Counted from the stretch's first letter, positions 1 through 5,216 are shown. The stretch is 5,216 nucleotides of DNA from an uncultured Bacteroidales bacterium (GCA_934702165.1 CAKUYG010000149.1:1-5216); one strand, 5' to 3'. Program-made: numbers and translations. The notes: generated by a model from the letters alone, not told the origin.

Positions 1-842
1 CCCAACTCTCCGGAGGAGAACTGCTGCGGAGCGCGGACGATGGCGGAGAAGAACTGCTGCTGGAATGCGAACCAGCTCAGACGCGACTCCACCCTCTTGG
101 ACGCGCTGCGCCCGCGGCCGATCTCGACAGGCTTCTTGTCCCCGTCGAAATAGTAGTCAAGCTTGGAATACTGGGTCTCGTTCTTGTAGCCTTTTTCCAT
201 GCGCGGCATGGTGAGCTCGAAATCGATATCGTATGAGCTGACGTTGCGCGGTATGACGCCCTGCATCCCCACGAACGAAAGCTGGTTGTCCACACGGTAG
301 CTCTCTCCGAGGAGGGTGTACTTCTGCTCGATATACCCGCCGCCTTCAAATGGCAGGCGCATCACTACAGAACTGTCCGTGACCGCTGCAAGGCTGAAAT
401 TGAAATCCTTGGTCTGGATATATTCTCCGGTATAGAGGCTCACCGAATACTCGGCTCCGCCAGGACGGAAAATATACAGATCCGTACTGTCATAGTTGCG
501 GAACTTCTTGAGCCTTACCGAATAGGGCTTGGCCCCGCGCGTGGTGAGCTTCATCTCGAGCACATCGTTCTCAAGTGTGACGATGCTCTCCTGAGCCTTG
601 GACGCGCTCTCAAGCAGGGAATCCTTGTAGATGGCCACCGGCCTAGAGGACTCCAGCACCGGCTCGCCGGATCCGATGACAGTCTCGGATGCCATCTGCT
701 GAGGCGGCATCTGTGCGAGGGCTATCGAATCCTGCTGTGCCTGAAGTTCCGCGGCCTTGCGGGCCCTGTCTGACTGAAAAACTGTAAACCCTATGAAAAT
801 AAGGGCGATGAGAACAAATCCGATTACCGAATTTTTATCCAT
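1..842 (-). CDS. yidC: Membrane protein insertase YidC, N-terminal part (runs off left edge)
   Basis: YidC inserts and folds inner-membrane proteins, with SecYEG or alone. I translated 280 codons from the ATG at 842-840. Residues 1-3 (MDK) are followed by one hydrophobic segment at about 5-22, then a Gln/Ala-rich linker at about 27-55, then a beta-rich region from about residue 85 that matches the large periplasmic P1 domain of Gram-negative YidC. The stretch at 257-268 (WFAFQQQFFSAI) is a recognisable conserved part of this domain. The C-terminal five-helix insertase domain lies outside the window, so catalytic features cannot be checked. The start codon overlaps the stop of the upstream DUF349 gene by one base, and an AGGAGG sequence lies ten bases before the ATG, which is unusual in a phylum that rarely relies on Shine-Dalgarno sites. 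No frameshift is seen. The identification is firm. Confidence 0.93.
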   Translation of the reverse strand, partial: MDKNSVIGFVLIALIFIGFTVFQSDRARKAAELQAQQDSIALAQMPPQQMASETVIGSGEPVLESSRPVAIYKDSLLESASKAQESIVTLENDVLEMKLTTRGAKPYSVRLKKFRNYDSTDLYIFRPGGAEYSVSLYTGEYIQTKDFNFSLAAVTDSSVVMRLPFEGGGYIEQKYTLLGESYRVDNQLSFVGMQGVIPRNVSSYDIDFELTMPRMEKGYKNETQYSKLDYYFDGDKKPVEIGRGRSASKRVESRLSWFAFQQQFFSAIVRAPQQFSSGEL

Positions 843-2614
843 TATCTGCTTTCCTCCTCTGCTTTACGAATCTGGGCTTCAAGGTCTTTGAGCTCCTCCT
901 TCGCCTTGTCAATCTTCTCCTGCATCTGCCTTATAAGCGGTTCACTGTTCTTTGAAGCAGAGAAAAATCCTATATTGTTCTCGTAAGTGGTGATGTTCTG
1001 CTGAAGAGCGCGATACTTGCTGACAAGTGCGTCCTTAGGACTCTGGGCAGACTCCCTCCTGCCCTGCCGGCCGGAGCGGGCACTCTGGGAGAAGAGCGGG
1101 AAAGCTTTCTTCATCGCATCGCGGAAGGCATCATTGACATTGTCCTTCTCCTTGTAAGGGACGTGTCCGATAGCCTGCCAGCGCTCGTTGAAAGAGCGCA
1201 TCTTCTCGGCATTGGCAGTCTCGTCGTCGCCCGGAGTGTATGCGAGCACCTCCTCGATGAGCTTCTTCTTGGCCTTGAGGTTGGAATAGAAATCGTTGTC
1301 AGATGAGGCGTTGGCGTCACGCTTCTCGAAGAACTCATCGCATGCGGCGCGGAACCTCTTCCACAATTGCTCGGACTTTTTGCGCGGCACGGACCCGATC
1401 TCTTTCCACTGCTTCTGCAAGGCGACGTACTGGTCGGCCGTATTCTTCCAATCGGTGTTGTCCTTGAGTGCTTCGGCCTGGTCGATCAGGGCCTGCTTCT
1501 TCTCAAGATTGGCGTTGAGGTTGTCCTTTATATCTGTGAAATATGCCCTCTTCTTGGAGAAGAAAGCATCGCACGCGGCACGGAAACGGTCGTAGATCTT
1601 CTGGTTCTCCTTTTTGGTGGCGTAACCGATCTTGCGCCACTCCTGCTGCAGCGTCTCTATCTCCTTGGTCAGTGCGGTCCACTCGGCCGAAGTCTTCACG
1701 TCCGTGGCGGCGATCTCCTCCAGCTTCTCACACAGAGCCTTCTTCTTCTCGAGATTCTCTTCCTGCTGCTCTTTGAGCCCCTCGAAGTGGGCCTGATACC
1801 TCTTGTTGACCACTGCCGTGGCAGCCTTGAAGCGGTTCCATATATCCTCGCGCTTCTCCTTAGCCACAGGGCCGTACTCCTTCCACTGCTCGTGGAGTTT
1901 CTGGAGTTCGTGGAACGCGTTCACGACGTTGTCGTTCTCGGCAAGCTTCTCGGCCGCCTCGCAGAACGCCTCCTTGGCCTCAAGATTCTTGCGGAAATCC
2001 AGGTCGCGCAGGTCCCGGTTGATCTTGACCATGTCGTAGAACTTCTCGACATAGTACTGGTATGTGTCGTTTATGTCCCTGTAGGCGGTCGCCGGGACCG
2101 GACCGGCATCCCTCCAGCGGTTCTGGAGTTCGCGGAACGCCGGGAAACGTGCGCTCACATCCTCCTGACCTTCCACGAGGGCCTTGAGCTCGTCTATGAC
2201 GGCCTGCTTCTTGGCGAGGTTGGCTTCGCGCTGTTCATCCTGCTGACGGTTGAACTCGGCACGCTCCTTTTTATAGTCGGAATACATCGCCTTGAAATTC
2301 TGCTCGACGGCCTCGAAAGGGTTGTCCGCGCCTTCGGAGGGAGTCTCTTCGCCCTTTAGTCTGGAGAGCAGCTTGTAGAAAGCCGACTTGATGGATTCGG
2401 CCTCCTTGGAGCGCGCCATGCTGTCCGCCCCTGATTTCAATTTGACAAAAAGATCGGAAAGTTCTGCAAGAGATTTGCCGGAGAGATCCTCCAGCTTGTC
2501 GCCGACCACCTCCGCCTTGTCGGAGATGCCTGTGCTTTCAAGCAGATCACCGGCCTTATCCGCTACCTCTGAAACGACCTCTTGGATCTTCTCAGGAAAG
2601 TTGTTTTCGCTCAT
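842..2614 (-). CDS. DUF349 repeat protein (five repeats), function unknown
   Basis: This is a 590-residue, highly charged, mostly helical cytoplasmic protein. I see five DUF349 repeats, at about residues 132-197, 209-274, 286-357, 368-433 and 445-505. Each starts with an N-L-x-x-K-type helix, then LQxxW(K/R)xxGxV, then often an (I/L)WxRF(R/K)AA helix. The central tryptophans are W167, W244, W325, W403 and W479, spaced 76-81 residues apart. Repeats 3 and 4 are closest to consensus (RFRAACD followed by FF); repeats 1 and 5 are more divergent. Residues 1-90 are helical and acidic; 509-522 form a basic Ser/Arg-rich linker; 526-590 look like a coiled coil. I chose the ATG at 2614 (MSENNF); an in-frame upstream ATG at 2647 would add 11 residues but lies in the promoter. 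The gene is translationally coupled to yidC. DUF349 has no settled function; a scaffold or binding role is inference. There is no signal peptide or membrane helix. Confidence 0.9.
   Translation of the reverse strand: MSENNFPEKIQEVVSEVADKAGDLLESTGISDKAEVVGDKLEDLSGKSLAELSDLFVKLKSGADSMARSKEAESIKSAFYKLLSRLKGEETPSEGADNPFEAVEQNFKAMYSDYKKERAEFNRQQDEQREANLAKKQAVIDELKALVEGQEDVSARFPAFRELQNRWRDAGPVPATAYRDINDTYQYYVEKFYDMVKINRDLRDLDFRKNLEAKEAFCEAAEKLAENDNVVNAFHELQKLHEQWKEYGPVAKEKREDIWNRFKAATAVVNKRYQAHFEGLKEQQEENLEKKKALCEKLEEIAATDVKTSAEWTALTKEIETLQQEWRKIGYATKKENQKIYDRFRAACDAFFSKKRAYFTDIKDNLNANLEKKQALIDQAEALKDNTDWKNTADQYVALQKQWKEIGSVPRKKSEQLWKRFRAACDEFFEKRDANASSDNDFYSNLKAKKKLIEEVLAYTPGDDETANAEKMRSFNERWQAIGHVPYKEKDNVNDAFRDAMKKAFPLFSQSARSGRQGRRESAQSPKDALVSKYRALQQNITTYENNIGFFSASKNSEPLIRQMQEKIDKAKEELKDLEAQIRKAEEESR
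853..858 (-). promoter_or_regulatory. Possible Shine-Dalgarno site for yidC, inside the upstream gene
   Basis: On the minus strand the sequence AGGAGG lies ten bases before the yidC ATG, within the last codons of the DUF349 gene (encoding Glu-Glu-Glu-Ser-Arg-stop). Bacteroidetes ribosomes generally make little use of such sites, so it may simply be glutamate codons. With the one-base stop/start overlap it may support reinitiation. Confidence 0.4.
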
Positions 2615-2644
2615 AATCGATTTAGAGTATTTATTATAACCCAA

Positions 2645-2677
2645 CAAATATACGAATTAAAAAACATACACGGTCAA
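2645..2677 (-). promoter_or_regulatory. Bacteroidetes-type promoter for DUF349-yidC operon
   Basis: The minus strand carries TATATTTG at 2652-2645, a perfect match to the Bacteroidetes -7 consensus TAnnTTTG. A TTG at 2677-2675 is the best -33 candidate, 22 bases upstream, slightly longer than the usual 19-21. A start point about seven bases downstream (near 2638) would give a leader of roughly 24 nt before the ATG at 2614. This placement argues against the upstream in-frame ATG at 2647, which falls inside the promoter. Confidence 0.65.
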
Positions 2678-2696
2678 GTTATCCGGCAAGTTTGAC

Positions 2697-2704
2697 TAAA
2701 TTTG
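2697..2704 (+). promoter_or_regulatory. Bacteroidetes -7 promoter element for trmD
   Basis: TAAATTTG on the plus strand fits the TAnnTTTG consensus exactly. Transcription would begin near 2711, giving a leader of about 14 nt before the trmD ATG at 2725. I do not see a clear TTG -33 element at the right distance, so strength is uncertain. It sits back to back with the promoter of the minus-strand DUF349 operon. Confidence 0.5.
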
Positions 2705-2724
2705 CAGGAAAATCAGACAGATAT

Positions 2725-3408
2725 ATGAGAATAGACATACTGACGGTGGTTCCCGAACTGCTGGACAGCCCGCTGTCCCACTCGATAGTTGGGCGCGCAC
2801 GCAAAAAGGGTCTCGCCGACATCCACATCCATGACCTTCGCAAATACGGGCTCGGGCCCAGGAAAAACGTGGACGACTACAGCTACGGTGGAGACGCGGG
2901 CATGGTGATGACCATCGAACCGGTCTTCCGGATGATGGAGGAGCTCAAGTCCGAGCGGGACTACGATGAAATCATCTATATGTCCCCGGACGGAGAGACA
3001 CTCGACCAGGGCATCGCCAACGGACTCTCCCTCAAAGACAACATCATGATCCTCTGCGGGCACTACAAAGGCATCGACCACAGAATAAGGGAGCACCTAA
3101 TCACACGCGAAATATCTGTCGGCGACTATGTCGTGAGCGGCGGGGAAATCCCGGCCGCGCTTCTGACCGACGCCATCGTCCGGCTGATCCCGGGAGTGCT
3201 CACAGACGAGACCTCCGCCCTGTCAGACTGCTTTCAGGACGAGCTCCTCTCCCCTCCCGTATACACGCGTCCGGCCGAATTCAACGGCTGGAAAGTGCCG
3301 GAAGTCCTGCTCAGCGGCAACCCGAAACTGATACGCGAATGGCAGGACGAACAGGCCCTGGAAAGGACCAGAAAACTGCGTCCGGAACTACTTAATAAAG
3401 AAATTTAA
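2725..3408 (+). CDS. trmD: tRNA (guanine-37-N1)-methyltransferase TrmD
   Basis: TrmD transfers a methyl group from S-adenosylmethionine to N1 of G37 in tRNAs with G36-G37, preventing +1 frameshifting. It acts in the cytoplasm as a homodimer. The product has 227 residues, a normal length. The trefoil-knot SAM-binding loops of this SPOUT enzyme are visible at about 86-90 (MSPDG), 110-116 (LCGHYKG) and 132-140 (VGDYVVSGG). R153 (in RLIPGV) and D168 (in SDCF) line up with the catalytic Arg154 and Asp169 of proteobacterial TrmD. YTRP (180-183) and VLLSGN (194-199) are also conserved. The usual GGG-A/P-GMV motif reads GGDAGMV (55-61). I chose the ATG at 2725 because MRIDILT is the family N-terminus; a TTG at 2692 would add 11 non-conserved residues and overlaps the promoter. 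The gene stands alone here, not with rimM, rpsP or rplS as in proteobacteria. Confidence 0.96.
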   Translation: MRIDILTVVPELLDSPLSHSIVGRARKKGLADIHIHDLRKYGLGPRKNVDDYSYGGDAGMVMTIEPVFRMMEELKSERDYDEIIYMSPDGETLDQGIANGLSLKDNIMILCGHYKGIDHRIREHLITREISVGDYVVSGGEIPAALLTDAIVRLIPGVLTDETSALSDCFQDELLSPPVYTRPAEFNGWKVPEVLLSGNPKLIREWQDEQALERTRKLRPELLNKEI

Positions 3409-3446
3409 AAATTGCAGAAATTTTTTCCAAAAAAATTTGAAAAAGT

Positions 3447-3477
3447 ATTGCATATCCAAAAAAGATGCGTACCTTTG
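3447..3477 (+). promoter_or_regulatory. Strong Bacteroidetes-type promoter downstream of trmD
   Basis: ATTG at 3447-3450 and TACCTTTG at 3470-3477 are separated by exactly 19 bases, close to the ideal Bacteroidetes sigma-ABfr arrangement (TTG, 19-21 bases, TAnnTTTG). It lies in an AT-rich stretch after the trmD stop, and is the best-formed promoter in the window. Initiation is expected around 3483-3485. No protein gene of normal size follows on this strand before the terminator at 3577-3602, so it appears to drive a short RNA. Confidence 0.75.
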
Positions 3478-3486
3478 CTTTCGGAA

Positions 3487-3528
3487 ATGAAACAACTCAG
3501 TCTCCGGCTTCGGCCGGCAGACATCTAA
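3487..3528 (+). CDS. Possible 13-residue mini-ORF in the small RNA
   Basis: An ATG at 3487 opens a 13-residue frame (MKQLSLRLRPADI) ending in TAA at 3526-3528. It starts within a few bases of the predicted transcription start, so it would be almost leaderless and has no Shine-Dalgarno site. Most of hairpin 1 lies inside it. The short, basic L-R-L-R composition has no recognisable family. It may be a leader peptide, a translated small protein, or chance; the structured UUCG hairpin in its middle argues that RNA structure, not the peptide, is selected. Low confidence. Confidence 0.2.
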   Translation: MKQLSLRLRPADI

Positions 3529-3576
3529 CCAACGATAATTGACCTTCTATAAGGTAATACACTACTAACTAACCGT

Positions 3577-3602
3577 AAACCCCCGCTGAGAAGCGGGGGT
3601 TT
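3577..3602 (+). terminator. Strong intrinsic terminator, possibly bidirectional
   Basis: An 11-bp perfect stem pairs AAACCCCCGCT (3577-3587) with AGCGGGGGTTT (3592-3602) around a GAGA loop. It is followed on the plus strand by GTCGTTGATTT, so the U-tract is short and comes partly from the stem. It would end the small RNA and any trmD read-through. Because the stem ends in AAA/TTT on both sides, it may also stop transcription of the convergent cyclotransferase gene, whose stop codon is 60 bases away. Confidence 0.8.
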
Positions 3603-3627
3603 GTCGTTGATTTCCATCTTGTTATGC

Positions 3628-3645
3628 ATCCACCGCCAAGTGGAT
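3628..3645 (-). other. Short hairpin just after the cyclotransferase stop
   Basis: ATCCAC (3628-3633) and GTGGAT (3640-3645) form a 6-bp inverted repeat with a 6-base loop, 17 bases past the stop codon of the minus-strand gene. No T-run follows it in the direction of transcription, so it is weak as a terminator. It may stabilise the 3' end. A competing pairing, CAAGTG with CACTTG, extends back to the stop codon. Confidence 0.3.
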
Positions 3646-3661
3646 CCGAACAGCCTGCGGC

Positions 3662-4432
3662 TCACTTGACCGGCATCAGTTCCACCTCATAGAGGCGCGG
3701 CCAGTTTTTCCCGGTGAGCCATATTTTCCCCGTCTTCTTGTCATAGGCTATCCCGTTCAGCACGTCGGTGTCGGGGGTGCGCAGTTTGTCAGGCAGCAGG
3801 CCGGAGCAGTCCACGGCGGCCTCAACCCGTCCGTCGGAAGGATTGATGACGACTATCATGTCGGTCATGTAGACGTTGGCCCAGATCTTCCCGTCTATCC
3901 ACTCAAGTTCGTTGAGCAGCCTGACAGGCCTTCCGTCAAGCCTGACATCCAGCGTCTTGACAAGTTTGAATTCCTTGGTCATATAATAGATTCTGGACGA
4001 GCCGTCAGAGGCGATAAGATGCTCTCCGTCCGTAGTCAGGCCCCAGCCCTCGCGCGGGTAAGAATAAGTCTTCTCATATTTGAGAGTCGCAGCGTCATAG
4101 ACGAACGCCACCTTGTTGGTCCATGTGAGGATGAAGAGTTTGCCGTCCAGCATGACCGACCCCTCCCCGAAATACTTGCGGGCGAAATCCAGCTTACGGC
4201 TCACTTTACCGCTCTTGTAATCCACCACCCTGAACGAAGACTTGCCGTACTGGCCTGTGCTTTCGTACATCTGACCTTCCTCGAAGAAGAGCCCCTGCGT
4301 GTAGGCGGCGGTGTCGTGGCTGTACTCTTTCAGCACTTTTACCTTATATTGCGCAACCCTGCCATGACAGGCCGTACAGACGGCTCCGCACATGCCCGCA
4401 AGCAACAAAAATGAAATTAACCTCTTTTTCAT
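3662..4432 (-). CDS. Glutaminyl-peptide cyclotransferase, plant-type beta-propeller, exported
   Basis: This family (Pfam Glu_cyclase_2, five-bladed beta-propeller) converts N-terminal glutamine of proteins or peptides to pyroglutamate, releasing ammonia. The 256-residue product has a basic start (MKKR) and a hydrophobic segment at about 5-20, so it is exported. C22, preceded by C-T-A, could be an imperfect lipobox; alternatively signal peptidase I cuts nearby. Family motifs run in order: AYTQGL (43-48), YESTG with YGKS (56-64), FGEGS (88-92), LTW (102-104), EGWGLT (128-133), SDGS (142-145), LNELEW (173-178), IWANV with TD.I..I.P..G (183-201), LNGIAYD (225-231) and TGK.WP.LYEV (240-250). Conserved acidic residues such as E57, E90, E128 and E175 are all present, so the enzyme looks intact. 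In Bacteroidetes many exported proteins carry glutamine after the signal-peptidase site (the 'Q-rule') and become pyroglutamylated, which fits a periplasmic role. The gene is single, divergent from pyrG and convergent with the small-RNA locus. Confidence 0.9.
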   Translation of the reverse strand: MKKRLISFLLLAGMCGAVCTACHGRVAQYKVKVLKEYSHDTAAYTQGLFFEEGQMYESTGQYGKSSFRVVDYKSGKVSRKLDFARKYFGEGSVMLDGKLFILTWTNKVAFVYDAATLKYEKTYSYPREGWGLTTDGEHLIASDGSSRIYYMTKEFKLVKTLDVRLDGRPVRLLNELEWIDGKIWANVYMTDMIVVINPSDGRVEAAVDCSGLLPDKLRTPDTDVLNGIAYDKKTGKIWLTGKNWPRLYEVELMPVK

Positions 4433-4445
4433 AGCCGCGAATTTA

Positions 4446-4453
4446 CAAACTAA
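4446..4453 (-). promoter_or_regulatory. Imperfect -7 element for the cyclotransferase gene
   Basis: The minus strand reads TTAGTTTG at 4453-4446, one base from TAnnTTTG. A start point seven bases downstream would leave a leader of about six bases before the ATG at 4432. No convincing -33 element is seen. This is the best match in the 41-bp gap, but weak. Confidence 0.3.
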
Positions 4454-4456
4454 TTG

Positions 4457-4464
4457 TATATTTG
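4457..4464 (+). promoter_or_regulatory. Bacteroidetes -7 promoter element for pyrG
   Basis: TATATTTG is a perfect TAnnTTTG match, ending nine bases before the pyrG ATG. Initiation about seven bases downstream (near 4471) would give an almost leaderless mRNA. The matching -33 position (about 4434-4437, gccg) does not resemble TTG, so either the promoter relies on the -7 element or start selection differs. No G-run attenuator of the type found at Gram-positive pyrG is present. Confidence 0.5.
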
Positions 4465-4473
4465 CGTCCCGTT

Positions 4474-5216
4474 ATGGATACAAAGTATATATTTGTCACG
4501 GGCGGAGTGGCTTCTTCACTCGGCAAGGGCATAATCGCCGCATCACTTGCAAAACTCCTTCAGGCCAGAGGCTTGAGAGTCACAATTCAGAAGTTTGACC
4601 CTTATATCAACATCGATCCGGGCACCCTCAACCCCTACGAGCACGGCGAGTGCTACGTGACGGAAGACGGGGCCGAGACCGACCTCGACCTGGGACACTA
4701 CGAGCGCTTCCTCGGCGTCCACACATCCAAGGCCAACAACGTCACTACAGGCAAGATATACAACACCGTCATCACCAAGGAGCGTGAAGGTGCATATCTG
4801 GGAAAGACCGTCCAGATCGTGCCGCACATCACAGATGAAATCAAGCGGCGCATGCTTCTTCTCGGAAAGACAGGCAAATACGACATCATCATCACGGAGA
4901 TCGGCGGCACTGTCGGAGACATGGAGTCACAGCCCTTCGTGGAGGCTGTACGCCAGCTCCAGTGGGAACTCCCAGAGGAAGACTGCATGTCCATCCACCT
5001 CACCCTCGTACCATATTTGAGCGCCGCAAAGGAGCTCAAGACCAAGCCGACACAGCACTCGGTGCAGATGCTCCAGCAGGCAGGAGTACAGCCGGATGTG
5101 ATAGTATGCCGCACCGAACACCCGCTGACCCCGGAACTCCGCAAAAAAGTGGCCCTGTTCTGCAACGTCAAGCCGGGCCACGTGATCCAGTCAATCGACG
5201 CATGGAGCATCTATCA
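4474..5216 (+). CDS. pyrG: CTP synthase PyrG, N-terminal synthetase domain (runs off right edge)
   Basis: CTP synthase makes CTP from UTP, ATP and glutamine, the last step of pyrimidine nucleotide synthesis, in the cytoplasm. The first 247 residues are visible, covering most of the amidoligase (synthetase) domain. The N-terminus [11 protein letters not shown] is typical. The ATP P-loop SSLGKG (14-19, with K18), K40, the Mg-binding D72 (in [12 protein letters not shown], 68-79) and E142 (in EIGGTVGD) match E. coli K18, K40, D72 and E140. KTKPTQHSV (189-197) matches the UTP/CTP-binding segment. ALFCNV is at 227-232. The C-terminal class-I glutamine amidotransferase domain lies outside the window. 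The start at 4474 is fixed by family alignment. The gene is divergently placed 41 bp from the cyclotransferase gene. Nothing suggests damage. Confidence 0.97.
   Translation, partial: MDTKYIFVTGGVASSLGKGIIAASLAKLLQARGLRVTIQKFDPYINIDPGTLNPYEHGECYVTEDGAETDLDLGHYERFLGVHTSKANNVTTGKIYNTVITKEREGAYLGKTVQIVPHITDEIKRRMLLLGKTGKYDIIITEIGGTVGDMESQPFVEAVRQLQWELPEEDCMSIHLTLVPYLSAAKELKTKPTQHSVQMLQQAGVQPDVIVCRTEHPLTPELRKKVALFCNVKPGHVIQSIDAWSIY

Larger units (their letters stand above)
3484..3603 (+). ncRNA. Candidate small RNA, about 120 nt, three hairpins
   Basis: The stretch between a near-consensus promoter and a strong intrinsic terminator would make an RNA of about 120 nt. Hairpin 1 spans 3500-3522: GTCT pairs with AGAC and CCGGC with GCCGG around a very stable C(UUCG)G tetraloop, with a bulged C at 3518. 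Hairpin 2 spans 3542-3555: ACCTT pairs with AAGGT around CTAT. Hairpin 3 is the terminator. A largely unpaired segment (3556-3576, rich in ACTAAC-like sequence) could contact a target. CAACGA (3530-3535) can also pair with TCGTTG (3604-3609) if the transcript runs slightly further. A 13-codon ORF lies at the 5' end. I do not recognise the family. Known promoter-to-terminator Bacteroidales RNAs, such as the Bacteroidales-1 motif, are possibilities I cannot test here. The sequence does not form the single long bulged hairpin typical of 6S RNA. Confidence 0.6.

Noticed and set aside
1040..2240. Direct DNA repeats within the DUF349 gene
   Set aside because: The repeats are at protein level (about 78 residues per unit) and have diverged in DNA; no recent tandem duplication or mobile repeat is seen.
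1367..2359. A 330-codon open frame on the plus strand, antisense to the DUF349 gene
   Set aside because: It mirrors the Lys/Glu/Leu-rich, codon-biased repeats of the real gene, giving an implausible Leu/Val-rich product with no family resemblance and no promoter or start signal.
2615..2647. Upstream in-frame start for the DUF349 protein ([11 protein letters not shown] extension)
   Set aside because: The extra codons are AT-rich, and the upstream ATG lies inside the predicted -7 element, upstream of the likely transcription start.
2692..2724. TTG start 33 bases upstream of trmD
   Set aside because: The extension overlaps the promoter element and is not part of the family N-terminus, which begins MRIDI.
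2713..3096. A 127-codon open frame on the minus strand opposite trmD
   Set aside because: It overlaps a clear trmD gene and has no recognisable domain or promoter.
3412..3443. AT-only inverted repeat (AAATTTTTT with AAAAAAATTT) after trmD as a terminator
   Set aside because: The stem has only A-T pairs and would be weak; it more likely reflects the A/T-rich upstream part of the small-RNA promoter.
4019..4414. A 131-codon open frame on the plus strand opposite the cyclotransferase
   Set aside because: The minus-strand gene has all family motifs; this is a shadow frame.
4488..4495. A second perfect TATATTTG inside the first codons of pyrG
   Set aside because: It encodes the conserved Tyr-Ile-Phe-Val of the enzyme, so protein constraint explains it; starting there would remove the start codon.
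4698..5210. A 170-codon open frame on the minus strand opposite pyrG
   Set aside because: The plus strand is unmistakable CTP synthase with intact motifs; the antisense product is Ser/Arg/Thr/Trp-rich shadow sequence.

Overview
The window looks like a piece of a Bacteroidetes chromosome, most likely order Bacteroidales. Three things point there. Several gene starts are preceded by the phylum-specific -7 promoter element (TAnnTTTG) with little or no E. coli-type -10/-35 or Shine-Dalgarno signal. The window holds a multi-repeat DUF349 protein of the kind common in Bacteroidetes. The protein sequences of TrmD, YidC and PyrG have a Bacteroidetes flavour. Coding DNA is fairly GC-rich by eye and the intergenic regions are AT-rich, so a GC-rich Bacteroidales lineage is plausible, but the genus cannot be fixed from sequence alone.

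Layout: (1) Positions 1-842, minus strand: the N-terminal part of yidC (membrane protein insertase), running off the left edge. (2) 842-2614, minus strand: a 590-residue protein with five DUF349 repeats, immediately upstream of yidC; its stop codon overlaps the yidC start by one base (TAATG), so the two form an operon. (3) 2615-2724: a 110-bp divergent promoter region. (4) 2725-3408, plus strand: trmD (tRNA m1G37 methyltransferase). (5) 3409-3661: a non-protein gap holding what looks like a complete, independent small-RNA transcription unit: a strong Bacteroidetes promoter, about 120 nt with three hairpins and a possible 13-codon mini-ORF, and a strong intrinsic terminator. (6) 3662-4432, minus strand: an exported plant-type (beta-propeller) glutaminyl-peptide cyclotransferase. 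(7) 4433-4473: a 41-bp divergent promoter region. (8) 4474 to the right edge, plus strand: the N-terminal synthetase domain of pyrG (CTP synthase).

The genes are mostly core housekeeping functions: membrane protein insertion, tRNA modification that maintains reading frame, nucleotide synthesis and N-terminal pyroglutamate formation on exported proteins. YidC and the cyclotransferase both act on proteins leaving the cytoplasm. No mobile element, CRISPR array, tRNA or rRNA is visible. The most interesting unexplained element is the small-RNA-like locus at about 3447-3603; the DUF349-YidC translational coupling comes next. I see no evidence for a large undescribed system.
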